Shown: piece after piece, positions 33,441-43,074 of the stretch | How positions within the stretch are numbered: position 1 is the first letter of the stretch | Layout: each line of letters starts with the position of its first letter | NCBI GenBank assembly: GCA_963762425.1 | Contig: CAVXKY010000004.1 | Coordinates: 62,001-126,000, forward strand | DNA length: 64,000 bases | Direction of reading: 5' to 3' | Source of the DNA: REEB95 sp963762425 | Lineage (GTDB): Bacteria > Pseudomonadota > Alphaproteobacteria > ATCC43930 > CGMCC-115725 | Notes under the pieces: generated by a model | What the model was told of the DNA's origin: nothing | Databases searched by the model: none | Seen by the model: only the letters and a program-made list of their open reading frames with translations | Made by a program: the position numbers and the translations under genes

Positions 33441-33952
33441 GAGTCGTAGCTGACGATCGAACTGAAGGGCACGTCGAGCCGCTTGCGGCCGTTGAGGAAG
33501 CTCAACTCGATGATGCAGGCCGAGGCCACGACGTCGCCGCCCACCTGGCGGCAGAGCTTGATGGCGGCCGCCAGCGTGCCCCCCGTGGCGAGCAGGTCGT
33601 CCAGCACCACGACGCGGCTGCCCGGCTTGATCGCGTCGGCCTGGATCTCGATGGTGTCGTTGCCGTATTCGAGCTCGTAGGTGAAGCGGATGGTGGCGCC
33701 GGGCAACTTGCCCTTCTTGCGCACCATGACGAAGCCGCAACCGAGTTCGAGCGCGAGCGGCGCCGCCACCAGGAATCCGCGGGATTCGATGCCGACCAGC
33801 AAATCCGGCTTGTGCGGTTTGAGGGAGGCCTCGAGCCGGCGCACGGTTTCCTGCCAAGCCCCGGCATGCGCCAGCAGCGTCGAGATGTCGTAGAACAGGA
33901 TGCCCGGCTTCGGGAAATCCGGCACGCCGCGAATGTGTTTCTTGAGATCCAT
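33437..33952 (-). CDS. apt: adenine phosphoribosyltransferase
   Basis: A 171-residue enzyme converting adenine and PRPP to AMP. The PRPP-binding motif is VVVLDDLLATGGT near residue 120; GIESRGFLVAAPLALELG and PDFPKPGILFYDIS are family blocks. ATG 33952 (MDLKKHIRGVPDF) is the usual start; a longer form from 34012 adds 20 unconserved residues. It can recycle adenine released by MtaP (53872-54751), with PRPP supplied by Prs (59336-60268). Confidence 0.95.
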   Translation of the reverse strand: MDLKKHIRGVPDFPKPGILFYDISTLLAHAGAWQETVRRLEASLKPHKPDLLVGIESRGFLVAAPLALELGCGFVMVRKKGKLPGATIRFTYELEYGNDTIEIQADAIKPGSRVVVLDDLLATGGTLAAAIKLCRQVGGDVVASACIIELSFLNGRKRLDVPFSSIVSYDS

Positions 33953-34030
33953 GGCACCCCACGCCTTCCCGCGATCCAATTCCGGCAGTTTAGCCGGAAT
34001 TCCGCGTCCCATGACAAGTCGAGAGAAAGC

Positions 34031-34609
34031 CTAGTTGGTTTGCAGCGCCGCCGGGCCGTCCGGGGCCGGCAGGCCGTTGTCGCGCATGCAGGCGCGGCGG
34101 TAATTCTCGCGCCTGGCGTTGCCTTCGAGCGTGTAGTCGGGGAATTTCTTGAACGCGGCGCGTGTGCATAGATCGGCCATGTGCCATTTCTGCTCGCTCT
34201 CCTGTTCTTGCGAGCCGCCGGCATAGGCGGCCGGCGGCGCCAGGGACAACAACCCGGCGCAAAGCGCGAAAACCAGGGTGAGCGGGACATTTCGGCGCCG
34301 CCCCCGGGCCGCGCCGGCGATGCCCTTCGGCAGAGCGGCCAGGAGATAAAGCAGGATGGGCGCCGCAATCAGCAGGATCGACTTGCCTTGCTCGCGCCGC
34401 AACAGGATCTGCGCCTCGCCCGCCGCCTCGGCCAGGCAGGTCTGGGCGGCGGGACCGACGCGCTGGGCGCAGGAATCTTCGACATACGCCTCGACCGAAG
34501 TGACCCGTCCGTCGATGCGCAAGCCGTCGCCGAACTGCGGATAGATCCGCCACGTCATGGCGATCACCCAAACCGTCGCCAGCAGGAGAAAATAGCGTGA
34601 AAGCCGCAT
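34031..34609 (-). CDS. hypothetical membrane protein
   Basis: A 192-residue protein with helix 1 near residues 3-20 (SRYFLLLATVWVIAMTW), a periplasmic-looking loop holding two Cys (VEDSCAQRVGPAAQTCLAEA), a second helix (SILLIAAPILLYLLAALP), a third (LTLVFALCAGLLSLAPPAAYA) and a polar tail with two more Cys (CTRAAFKKFPDYTLEGNARRENYRRACM). I recognise no family. The third helix ends like a signal-peptidase site (AAYAGG), so the tail might be released. ATG 34609 is preferred to a TTG at 34627. No clear operon partner. Confidence 0.65.
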   Translation of the reverse strand: MRLSRYFLLLATVWVIAMTWRIYPQFGDGLRIDGRVTSVEAYVEDSCAQRVGPAAQTCLAEAAGEAQILLRREQGKSILLIAAPILLYLLAALPKGIAGAARGRRRNVPLTLVFALCAGLLSLAPPAAYAGGSQEQESEQKWHMADLCTRAAFKKFPDYTLEGNARRENYRRACMRDNGLPAPDGPAALQTN

Positions 34610-34672
34610 GGCGGGATGCAACGCCAAGCCACCTATCTTGTCAATATAGCCCTGGGGGCTTTTTCATGAAAT

Positions 34673-35878
34673 TCACGCAATCGCCGCGGCGCGCCGCACG
34701 CTCCAGATCATCGAGCTCTTGAGCAGGTAGTCTTTCTGTTGCTTGGGATCGGATGCGACGCGCCGCAATTCGTCGAACCGCTCGGCGCGCAAAGCGGGAT
34801 CGCGCTCCTCCAAGAGCTGCTTGTTGCGGATCGATTGCGCCTGCACGAATTCGACGTTGGCGGTGCGGCGCTGGCGGACATAAAGATCGAGCGCACTCTC
34901 GGGCGATTCGCCCGCCACACGGCGGCCAGCTTTGGCGCCAGGTTGAAGGCGGCGTGCAGCGCGCCGTTGAGGCCGAAGGCGCCCAACGGGTTGTTGAGAT
35001 GCGCCGCATCGCCCACCAGCAGAAACCGGCCGCGGCGAAAATCGCTCGCCACCCGCTGATGCACGCGATAGGTGGATTTATGGACGATGCCGTAGGGCCG
35101 GTCCCAAGGCAGGAAATTCTGGCAGGATTTCTCGACGAAACCGGCGTCGAGCACCTCTTCCTCGGGCAATTCGGCGTCGGTCGGAAACAGCACGCGCCAC
35201 AATCCGGGCGGTCCGTCGTGCGGCATCTTGAAGATCGCCGACCAATCGACCGGGTCCGAGACATAGGCGTTCATGGTGAAGCCCTCGGGCGCCAGGTCGC
35301 GGTCGATGCCGACCACCAGGAACCGCTCGGGCCAGGTGAAACCCTCGAAAGCGACGTTCATGCCGTGGCGCACCGCGCTCTTCCCGCCGTCGGCGCCGAC
35401 CAGATAGCTGCCGCGCATGGTTTCGATCCCGGACGGGGTCTCGATCCGCGCATCGACCCCGTCCGCGTCCTGGGTCGCGTCGAGAAAGCGGTGGGCGAAA
35501 CGCACCTTGCCGCCCAATCCCTCGAAGCGCTTCAACAAGCAGCGGCGTCAGCTTGAATTGCTCGCAATGGAATCGAAAGGGGTAGGGGGTCACGTCGGAT
35601 ATCAGCGACAAATCCCACTCGACGATCACGCCTTCCTTGCGGCCGCGGATCTGCCAGCGTGGCACGCGATAGCCGAGCGACAGGAATTCCGGACCGACGC
35701 CGATGGTGTCGAGCATCTCGATGGTCGGCGGATGGAAGCTGCCGGCGCGCAGATCGCGCGGCAGTTTCGGCTCGGCTTCGAGCACCACCACGTCCACGTC
35801 CTTGAGCACGAGCTGAGTCGCCACCGCCAGCCCGGCCGGTCCGCCGCCGACGATGATGACGGGGTCGCGCGCAGCCAT
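34673..35878 (-). CDS. FAD-dependent monooxygenase, two frameshifts
   Basis: A group A flavin hydroxylase of about 401 residues once two indels are corrected. Frame one starts at 35878 with the FAD site VIIVGGGPAGLAVATQL and runs to FKLTPLL. An extra base near 35539 moves it to LKRFEGLGGKVRFAHRF, then the DG motif YLVGADGGKSAVRHG and the second FAD site FLLVGDAAHLNNPLGAFGLNGALHAAFNLAPKLAAV. A missing base near 34918 moves it to AGESPESALDLYVRQRRTANVEFVQAQS. The two shifts cancel. It is most like aromatic-ring hydroxylases; the substrate is unknown. A genuinely decayed gene is possible here because it is not essential. Confidence 0.75.
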
Positions 35879-35980
35879 TCCGTTTGTTCCTCCCTCAAGG
35901 AGGATCAGAATAGCCCGCGCGTCCCGCTGTCAACGCGATTTAACGCCCGTTTCGCCTTGCGCCGCGCCGCGGCGCGGCGA

Positions 35981-36616
35981 TCACATCGGCGGCTTGACGC
36001 CGTTCTTCTCGGCGTTGAGGAGGCGTGATGTCAAGCTGCCGTCCGGATATTTTTGCGCGAAAATGACGACGTACTTGCCCCTTTTCAGAAGGCTCGCATC
36101 GCCCGGCACATAGGTCACCACCGGCACCTTGGGCCCGACGATGACGTCCGAGGATTGGCCCTTATAGGTCACGGTCAGCACCCGGCCGCCATTGGCCGTC
36201 TTGGTCACCTTGCCGACCGTGGCGTTGGTCATCAGGCTGTTGGGCATGAGGTCTGCAGGGCGTTGACCCTCGCCGACACCGCGTGAGGCCTCGGGGAAGA
36301 TGTGCACTTCAACCGCGTGCAGCTTGCCGTCCGCGCCCTTGACCGAGGTCGAGGCGACATAGTCGCCGGGCTTGATGCTGCCGAGCGGCCGCCTGACCAC
36401 GGCGCGGACGACGTAATTGGAGGCGAGCGCGATAGTGGCCTTGCCGCCGCCGCGCATGTTCACCACCAGGCTCTGGCCGTTGAGGCCGTCGACCGTGCCG
36501 CGTATGATGATCGGGGTCGGCGAGGGCGCCGGAGGCGGCGCCGGCTGCTGCTGCACGCAGGCGGGCAGGGCCAGGACGGCCATTAGCGCCGCGATCAAAA
36601 GGACGTTCTTGCGCAT
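35981..36616 (-). CDS. lipoprotein with DUF5666-like repeats
   Basis: A 211-residue lipoprotein with lipobox VLALPACVQQQ (Cys about residue 20), a Pro-rich linker (PAPPPAPSPTP) and a small beta-barrel region (IIIRGTVDGLNGQSLVVNMRGGGKATIALASNYVVRAV) resembling DUF5666-type OB folds. A second related segment (NATVGKVTKTANGGRVLTVTYKGQSSDVIVGPKVPVV) may be another copy. GGGGGAG precedes ATG 36616. Function unknown. Confidence 0.7.
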   Translation of the reverse strand: MRKNVLLIAALMAVLALPACVQQQPAPPPAPSPTPIIIRGTVDGLNGQSLVVNMRGGGKATIALASNYVVRAVVRRPLGSIKPGDYVASTSVKGADGKLHAVEVHIFPEASRGVGEGQRPADLMPNSLMTNATVGKVTKTANGGRVLTVTYKGQSSDVIVGPKVPVVTYVPGDASLLKRGKYVVIFAQKYPDGSLTSRLLNAEKNGVKPPM

Positions 36617-36725
36617 CGATAGTCGCTCCCCCTCGAAAAACCATTGTTGCAACGCCATCAGGCGGAATTGCGCCTTCTACCACGCCCCCGGCGGGGACGC
36701 ACATCACAGCCGCTTGATCGGAAAC

Positions 36726-37521
36726 TCACGAGAACAGATTGGGAAAGATGGGCGGCGCCGAGGCGCGGCGCAGCCGGCCATAGGCGCGGACGCTGAACGG
36801 GATCGAGCCGATATAAAGCCCGCCCACGATCAACAGCGTGATCCAGGGCTCGGTGGTGAGGAAGGCCGCCATCGCCGCCAGCAGCAGCAGCATCGGCAGC
36901 ACGAATTCGCGCCGGATGCGGAAGCTCTTGAAAGAGTAAGTGGGCACGCGGCTCACCATCAGCGCCGCCACCAGCGCCAGCACGATGCCGTTCAAAACCG
37001 GCGAGCGGAAGAAATCGGCGTCGGTCTCGAAATAAACGATCATCGGCAGCATCACCAGCCCTGCGCCGGCCGGCGCCGGAACGCCGGTGAAGAAGTTGGT
37101 GGCATAAGAGGGCAGATCCGAGCCGAGTTGGGTGTTGAAGCGCGCGAGGCGCAACGCGCAGCACACCGTGAACAACAGCGCCAGCGCCCAGCCGACGCCG
37201 TGCAGCCCGTCCATGGTCCAGACGTAAAGCAAGGTCGCCGGCGCCACGCCGAAGCTGACGAAATCCGACAGCGAATTCGAGTTCGGCGCCGAAGGTCGAT
37301 GTGCCCTTCAGCAGCCGGGCGATGCGCCCGTCGATGCCGTCGAGCACGCCGGCGACGATGACGGATGCGACGGCGGGCTCGAAGCGGCTGAGCAGCGCCA
37401 GGCGGATCGCGGTCATGCCGGCGCACAGCGCCAGCAGCGTCAGGATGTTCGGGATCAGCCGGTTGACCGAGAAGCCGGCGATCGGCTTGACGCGCAGGCG
37501 GCGCGGACGTTTCAGCGCCAT
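36726..37521 (-). CDS. pssA: CDP-diacylglycerol-serine O-phosphatidyltransferase, frameshifted
   Basis: A CDP-alcohol phosphotransferase making phosphatidylserine. From ATG 37521 the frame covers NRLIPNILTLLALCAGMTAIRLALL and the first half of the catalytic motif, DGIDGRIARLLKGTSTFGAEL. One extra base near 37275 then breaks it. In the next frame the motif continues SLSDFVSFGVAPATLLYVW to the stop at 36726. Correction restores the DGxxAR...GAELDSLSD signature and about 264 residues. The product is the substrate of Psd, encoded immediately upstream. The enzyme is normally essential, so an assembly error is likely. Confidence 0.9.
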
Positions 37522-37522
37522 G

Positions 37523-38206
37523 TCAGTGCACCACGCCCGGACGCGCGGCTTCGCGGGCGAACAGATCGGCGATCACCGTCTCGCCGCCGATCATGCGCTG
37601 CCCCATCACCGCGAAATGCGCAGCATCCAGCGGCAAATAGAGATCGGCGCGGCTGCCGAAACGGATCAGGCCGAAACGCTGGCCCGCCGCCACCTCCTGC
37701 CCTTCGATCAGGTTGCAGACGATCCGCCGCGCGACCAATCCGGCGATCTGCACCACGGCGATGTCGCTGTCCGCCATCTTGAGGCGGATCGCCATGCGCT
37801 CGTTCTCGGACGAGGCCTTGTCGAAACTGGCGTTCAGGAATTTCCCTTTGCGGTAGGCGAGTTTCGTAACCTTGCCCGCGGCCGGGCAACGGTTGATATG
37901 CACGTCCAGGAGCGAGAGGAAAATCCCGATGCGTTTCATCGGGGCTGGTCCCATGTCGAGCTCGGTGGGCGGCGGCGCTTCGTCGATGGTCACGACCGTG
38001 CCGTCGGCCGGCGCCAGCACCAGCCCGGCGCGTTGCGGGCTCACCCGCCACGGATCGCGGAAGAAGGCGGCGCACCAGACGGTGAGCGCAAGGCCGATCC
38101 AGCCGAGCGGCCAGACGAGCCAGAACAGGATCGCCGTCGCCACCGCGAAGGCGGCGATGAAACGCCAGCCATCCGGGTGGATGGGCGGAAAAACGCTACG
38201 CCACAT
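37523..38206 (-). CDS. psd: phosphatidylserine decarboxylase proenzyme
   Basis: A 227-residue short-type Psd that converts phosphatidylserine to phosphatidylethanolamine at the inner membrane. One or two N-terminal helices (FIAAFAVATAILFWLVWPLGWIGLALTVW) are followed by VLAPADGTVVTIDEA and FLSLLDVHINRCPAAGKV. The self-cleavage site is Gly184-Ser185 in RFGSRADLYLP, which yields the pyruvoyl cofactor. The stop is two bases from the pssA start, forming the usual psd-pssA pair. Confidence 0.95.
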   Translation of the reverse strand: MWRSVFPPIHPDGWRFIAAFAVATAILFWLVWPLGWIGLALTVWCAAFFRDPWRVSPQRAGLVLAPADGTVVTIDEAPPPTELDMGPAPMKRIGIFLSLLDVHINRCPAAGKVTKLAYRKGKFLNASFDKASSENERMAIRLKMADSDIAVVQIAGLVARRIVCNLIEGQEVAAGQRFGLIRFGSRADLYLPLDAAHFAVMGQRMIGGETVIADLFAREAARPGVVH

Positions 38207-38284
38207 AGGGGTGAAAATCCTCCTCCGCGGCCGGGAAATTAGCCGAAAAGACGCCTCCCGCCCACCCCTAAGAGGCCGGGGACG

Positions 38285-40372
38285 TTAACGGCCCTCTCTT
38301 CTCCAAGCCAGGATCAGGAACCCAAGTGCGAGGGCCAGCGCCAGCGATCCTGGCAAAAGCGGCGTCTCGGCCACGCCGGTCACCACGTAATCGCCATTGG
38401 CCCGAAGCCCGAGCCAGCCCGACCCGGACGCCGACCGGCCGGGGCCGACGCTGCGGATTTGGGGCATGCCGGTCTCGCCGAGCCAGAACACGCCGCCGCC
38501 GGAAGCCGCGACGTCGTCCTTCACCTTCGCGTCGGTGACGCGCACGTCGGACATCTCGATCGGATTGAGCGCTCCGGCCGCGGCCAGCGCGGTGCGTTTG
38601 CCGTCCGAGACGCGGTAAAGCCCGCTCTCCGAGACCGGCAGGCTGGCGAAGCTGCGCCCGCCGGTTTGCGGCGTCAATTGAATCGTCTGGCTTTTTCCGT
38701 CGGGGCCGGTGACCTCGACCGGGCTGTCGTCGGGTTCGAGCGATTGGCGGGTGATATCGAGGCGGTTGCCCGTCACCGCGGCGCGCAAATCGTTTTCCTC
38801 GAGATCGGGCTCCTTCATCAGCCAGTAGACGATGCGGCGCAACAGCTCGGCCTGCGGCCCGCCGCCCTCATAGCCGCGCGTCCACAGCCACATCTCGTCG
38901 GACAGCAGCTGGGCGACGCGTCCTTTGCCGACGCGGTCGAGCACCAACAGCGGATGCCCGTCATAGCCGGTCATGATGGTGGAGCCGCGATGCGGCACGG
39001 CGCCGACGTCACGGAACCACCGGCCCCATTTGGGCAAGGCCTTGGGGTCGTCGGGCAATCCCGGCAGGTCCTCGGTCACCGGATGGCGTCTGCCGAGACC
39101 GTCGACCTCCGGCACGAAGCCCGCTTCATACACGTCGCCGGTGGGCTCGGCCGGCAAGACCGCGCCCAGCGGCGTGCGGTAGAGGCTCAAGGCGGTGCCG
39201 AAGGCCGGTCCCGAATCCTCCAGCAGCGCGCCGCCATTGCGCACATAGTTGGCGATGTTCTCGAGATAGGCCATGGGCAGCACGCTGCGCTGGCGGTAGC
39301 GGTCGAAGATGATGAGGTCGAATTGGTCGATCTTGAGGTCGAACAGGTCGCGGATCGGGAAGGCGATCAGCGAGAGTTCACGTATGGGAGTGCCATCCTG
39401 CTTTTCAGGAGGCCGCAGGATGGTGAAGTGGATGAGATCGACCGACGGGTCGGATTTGAGGATGTTGCGCCAGGTGCGTTCGCCCGCATGCGGCTCGCCC
39501 GAGACCAGCAGCACCTTGAGCCGGTCGCGCACGCCGTTGATCACGAAGGCGGCATGCTTGTTGTCGGGCGTCAAGGAATGCGGGCCCGGCTCGACCGCAA
39601 CCTCGACCACGTTCGGCCCGCCATGGTCGATGGCGACCGGAATCGACACATCCGCGCCCACGGTCACGCTGCGGATCACGGGCGGCCCGCCATCCTTGCG
39701 GATGGTGAGTTGCGCCTCGCCGCCGGGCTTGCCGCTGTCGGGCAAATCCTCGACCTTGAGCTTGAGCTGGACCTCCTTGCCCACGAGGCCGAATTTGGGC
39801 GCGTCCAAGATGGCAAGGCGGCGGTCGGCCTCGCCCGGCGGGCCCGCCAGCAGGACGTGGAGGGGGCCTGCGAAATCCAGCCGGTCGGGCGGCGGCATGT
39901 CGTGAATCTCGCCGTCGGTGATCATCACCGCTCCGGCGATGCGCTGGCGCGGCACGTCGGCGAGGCCGCGGGCGAGCGCGGTATAAAGCTGCGTGCCCTG
40001 GTCGGCCGCGCCGATGTCGCCGGAGGGATCTCCGGCATGGATCACGCGGAGCTCGAGACCGGGAATGGCGGCGATCTGGTCGGTCGCGGATTTGAGCGCG
40101 TCGGCGGCTATTTTCTGGCGCTCGCCGATGCGCATGCTCGGCGATTCATCCACCACCACCGCGGCGACGTCGCGCTGGGCCTCGCGCTTCTGCTCGACCA
40201 GCGACGGGCCGGCGGCGATCAGCGCCAGGCAAGCGCAGGCCAAAAGCCGCCAGGACGTGCCGCGCGCCCGCCGCCACAGGCCGAGGCCGAGCAACACCGA
40301 AGCCGCGGCTACGAAGGAGGCGATCGACCACCACGGCAACAGCGGCGAAAAACCCAGGCTCCAGCCGCTCAT
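38285..40372 (-). CDS. membrane protein with vWA-like and glutamine amidotransferase-like domains
   Basis: A 695-residue protein, last gene of a four-gene operon. Two N-terminal helices (LLPWWSIASFVAAASVLLGLGLW; LLACACLALIAAGPSLV) precede a vWA-like segment with VAAVVVDESPSMRIGERQ and AGAVMITDGEIHDM. A beta-rich middle follows, then a class I glutamine amidotransferase-like fold (LKVLLVSGEPHAGERTWRNILKSD; LIIFDRYRQRSVLPMAYLENIANYVRNGGALLEDSG). A final helix (LLPGSLALALALGFLILAWRRE) ends the protein. I see no catalytic Cys-His-Glu triad, so enzymatic activity is unlikely. The ATG overlaps the stop of the DUF4159 gene by four bases. Confidence 0.75.
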   Translation of the reverse strand: MSGWSLGFSPLLPWWSIASFVAAASVLLGLGLWRRARGTSWRLLACACLALIAAGPSLVEQKREAQRDVAAVVVDESPSMRIGERQKIAADALKSATDQIAAIPGLELRVIHAGDPSGDIGAADQGTQLYTALARGLADVPRQRIAGAVMITDGEIHDMPPPDRLDFAGPLHVLLAGPPGEADRRLAILDAPKFGLVGKEVQLKLKVEDLPDSGKPGGEAQLTIRKDGGPPVIRSVTVGADVSIPVAIDHGGPNVVEVAVEPGPHSLTPDNKHAAFVINGVRDRLKVLLVSGEPHAGERTWRNILKSDPSVDLIHFTILRPPEKQDGTPIRELSLIAFPIRDLFDLKIDQFDLIIFDRYRQRSVLPMAYLENIANYVRNGGALLEDSGPAFGTALSLYRTPLGAVLPAEPTGDVYEAGFVPEVDGLGRRHPVTEDLPGLPDDPKALPKWGRWFRDVGAVPHRGSTIMTGYDGHPLLVLDRVGKGRVAQLLSDEMWLWTRGYEGGGPQAELLRRIVYWLMKEPDLEENDLRAAVTGNRLDITRQSLEPDDSPVEVTGPDGKSQTIQLTPQTGGRSFASLPVSESGLYRVSDGKRTALAAAGALNPIEMSDVRVTDAKVKDDVAASGGGVFWLGETGMPQIRSVGPGRSASGSGWLGLRANGDYVVTGVAETPLLPGSLALALALGFLILAWRREGR

Positions 40373-43071
40373 TGCCCGAGCCTTTCCAGGATCGCCGGCA
40401 CATGCACCTGGTCGGTCTTGTAATTGCCGGTGAGCGCGTACATCACCAGATTGACGCCGAAGCGATAGGCCATCTCGCGCTGCTCCTCGCCGCCCGGCAC
40501 CACCGCGTAGGCGGGGCGGTTCTTGGCATCCACCGCCCAGGCCCCGGCCCATTCATTGCCGCCGACGACGACGCTGGCGACGCCGTCATTGACCTCGCCC
40601 TGGGTCGGCTCGATCCAAAGCCTTCCGCCGGTCCAGCGCCCGGGAAATTCCTGCATCAGATAGAACGACTTGGTAAGGACGTGATCCGGCGGCACGGGAA
40701 TGAGCGGCGGCACCTCGATCCCGGCCGTGAGACGCTTCAGCTGAGTCTCCGCCTGCGCGGCGGAAATGGGCGTGTTCGATCCCGCGTCACGGGTGTCGAA
40801 CAGGATGGTGCCGCCGGTGGCGAGGTAGCGTTGCAATCTCGCAGCCGCCTTGGTCGACGGCAGCGCCTCGCCTTCGATCACCGGCCAATAGAGCAGCGGG
40901 AAGAAGATCAACTCGTCCTTCTCGACATCGACGCCCATCGGCTCGGCCGCCTCGACCGCGGTGCGCTGGTTGAGAATGAGCGACAGCCCGGCCAGGCCCT
41001 GGCGCGATTCCGCGTCGATGTCGGGCAGACCGGTCAGCACATAAGCGAGGTGAAATTCGCTCGCCGCCTTGATGGCGAAATCGTCGGGGCCCGCCGCGCG
41101 CGCCGGATGGATGGCCAGGATCAGCAGCAGCGGCAGCAGCGCCACGCCGCGTCTCATCGCCGGCAGCAGGCCGCGCAGCGCCAGGCTTGCGACCAGATCG
41201 GCCAGCAGCAGCGCGAAGGCCAGCGCCAGAAGCGGCGGGCGGAAATCCAGCTCGGCCGAGAAGCGCGCATAGGTTTCACGGGAAATACCCGGAAGATCGG
41301 GCAGGGGCGTGAAATTTTTCACCGCGGGCGCGAGATTGAGCGCGCGGCGGGAATTGGCGCCGCCGTAGAAACCCGGCGGGTGGCGCGATGACGCCAGGGT
41401 CTGGGCGAATTCGCCTTGCGGCACGATCTCGGCCGAAGCGGGCGCCTCTTGCAAATGGCCGAAGCCGTCCAGCACTTCGACCGGCGGCAGCGGCTTGTCC
41501 GCCTCGCCCGAAACCCCCTGACTCAGCGCCACCACCCGCCGCAGCATTTCCACCATCAGCCCGGAGATGGCGAGGTTCGACCATTCCGGATCGGCTGTCG
41601 TGTGGACCAGGACCAGCCACCCTTTACCGCGTTTTTCCGCGGTAACAAGAGGCGTGCCGTCCTGCAGCCGGGCCCAGGTCTTGGACGCCAGATCGAGCGT
41701 CGGCTCGGCCAGCACCTGGCGCGACACCGTGACCTCGGACGGAATATCGATCCCGGCGAACGGACTGTCGGGCGAAAACGGCGCCAGATGCAGCGGCTGT
41801 TCCCAGGACAGCGCGCCGCCGAGCGTGCGCCCGCCGCGCCGTAAAGTCACCGGCAGCAGGCCGTCATCCGGCTGCTCGGCCAAGAGCGGACCGGCGAAAC
41901 GCAACACCGTGCCGCCCTGTTCCAGCCACTGCGCCACTTTGGTCTTGTCCGCGTCGCCGAGCGCCGCGCCATCGGACAGGGCCAGCACGGCGATGCCGCC
42001 TTGCAGGAGCGCGCCGATCTCGCCTTCGCGCACTTCGCTGAAAGGCGCCAGCGCCTTGTCCAGATAATAGGCGCCGCTCAGCAGCGGTTGGGCCGCCGCG
42101 CTTGGTGCGAGGATGCCGACCGGCCGGCGTTTCCAGCGTTCGTCCAAAAGCAACACGGCGCCGGCGGAGGATTCGCCCTCGATGGCGATCGAGGTCGCGC
42201 GGTTCCTGAGTTCGGCCGGCATGGCAAGCCGCGCCAGCGCCGTGGTCTCGCCCGCCGCGATGGTCACTTCGCCGCGCGCCAGCAGCCTGCCGTCATCGCC
42301 CAAGGCGCGGACGGAAAGCGTCTCGGGCAAGGCGGGATCGGCGCGCATCACCAGCGCGGTCAAATCCTTGTCGTCGGCATCGGCGGGCGCGAGCAAGCGC
42401 GGCAGATCGTCGCCGCTTTCGCTGCGCACGCGCAGGGGCCCGAATTTCTGCAAACCCGCGGCGAAATCCTTGGCGTCGCCATTGTCGATGCCGTCGCAAA
42501 GCCAGACGATTTCCGCTACCCCGGCGGGATTAAGGCGATTGAGCCGCGCCAGCGCGGCAACGCGATCCTCGGGCCAAGGCCGGGGTTGCAGCGCTTCCGC
42601 CACGGCATGGGCGTCTTCCGGACGCAACAGCGACAAATCGGGCGCGGCGCCCGATCCCGGATCCTTCGCGGTTTCCAGCAGCACCACGTCGCTGCCGGCG
42701 CGCCTGGCCCGGCCGATCAGGTCGTCGAGCGCGGCGCGCATTTCGTCCCAATGCCGCGCCGAACTCCAGCCGTTATCGATCGCGATCACCAGCTTGCCGC
42801 CGGTAAGCGGCACGCGCGGGTTGAGCAACGGCTGGGCCAACGCCAGGATCACGCACGCCGCCAGCGCCAAACGCAGCAGCAGCAGCCAGAGCGGCGACTT
42901 GGCCGGGGTCTCCTGCGCCGGATTGAGACCCTGCAACAGGCGCAGCGCCGGAAAACGCACGCGCTGGGGCGCGGGCGGCGTGACCCGCAACAGCCACCAC
43001 AGCACCGGCAACGCCGCCAGGCCCAGGAGCAGCCAGGGCGCGGCAAAGGCGAGGGGGCCGAGGCTCAGCAT
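40369..43071 (-). CDS. BatA-N/DUF4159 domain membrane protein
   Basis: A 900-residue protein. The N-terminus is the aerotolerance-regulator (BatA) type: PWLLLGLAALPVLWWLLRVTPPAPQRVRFPALRLLQ, a second helix, then a vWA-like domain (KLVIAIDNGWSSARHWDEMRAALDDLI). A middle section carries a glutamine-amidotransferase-like fold and a helix pair near 620-660. The C-terminal 200 residues are DUF4159 (FHLAYVLTGLPDIDAESRQGLAGLSLILNQRTAV; FPLLYWPVIEGEA; DVHVPAILERLG-like end). Such proteins lie next to MoxR and DUF58 genes and are thought to form an envelope complex assembled by the AAA+ ATPase. No biochemical role is known. Confidence 0.85.
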   Translation of the reverse strand: MLSLGPLAFAAPWLLLGLAALPVLWWLLRVTPPAPQRVRFPALRLLQGLNPAQETPAKSPLWLLLLRLALAACVILALAQPLLNPRVPLTGGKLVIAIDNGWSSARHWDEMRAALDDLIGRARRAGSDVVLLETAKDPGSGAAPDLSLLRPEDAHAVAEALQPRPWPEDRVAALARLNRLNPAGVAEIVWLCDGIDNGDAKDFAAGLQKFGPLRVRSESGDDLPRLLAPADADDKDLTALVMRADPALPETLSVRALGDDGRLLARGEVTIAAGETTALARLAMPAELRNRATSIAIEGESSAGAVLLLDERWKRRPVGILAPSAAAQPLLSGAYYLDKALAPFSEVREGEIGALLQGGIAVLALSDGAALGDADKTKVAQWLEQGGTVLRFAGPLLAEQPDDGLLPVTLRRGGRTLGGALSWEQPLHLAPFSPDSPFAGIDIPSEVTVSRQVLAEPTLDLASKTWARLQDGTPLVTAEKRGKGWLVLVHTTADPEWSNLAISGLMVEMLRRVVALSQGVSGEADKPLPPVEVLDGFGHLQEAPASAEIVPQGEFAQTLASSRHPPGFYGGANSRRALNLAPAVKNFTPLPDLPGISRETYARFSAELDFRPPLLALAFALLLADLVASLALRGLLPAMRRGVALLPLLLILAIHPARAAGPDDFAIKAASEFHLAYVLTGLPDIDAESRQGLAGLSLILNQRTAVEAAEPMGVDVEKDELIFFPLLYWPVIEGEALPSTKAAARLQRYLATGGTILFDTRDAGSNTPISAAQAETQLKRLTAGIEVPPLIPVPPDHVLTKSFYLMQEFPGRWTGGRLWIEPTQGEVNDGVASVVVGGNEWAGAWAVDAKNRPAYAVVPGGEEQREMAYRFGVNLVMYALTGNYKTDQVHVPAILERLGQ

Positions 43072-43074
43072 CGT

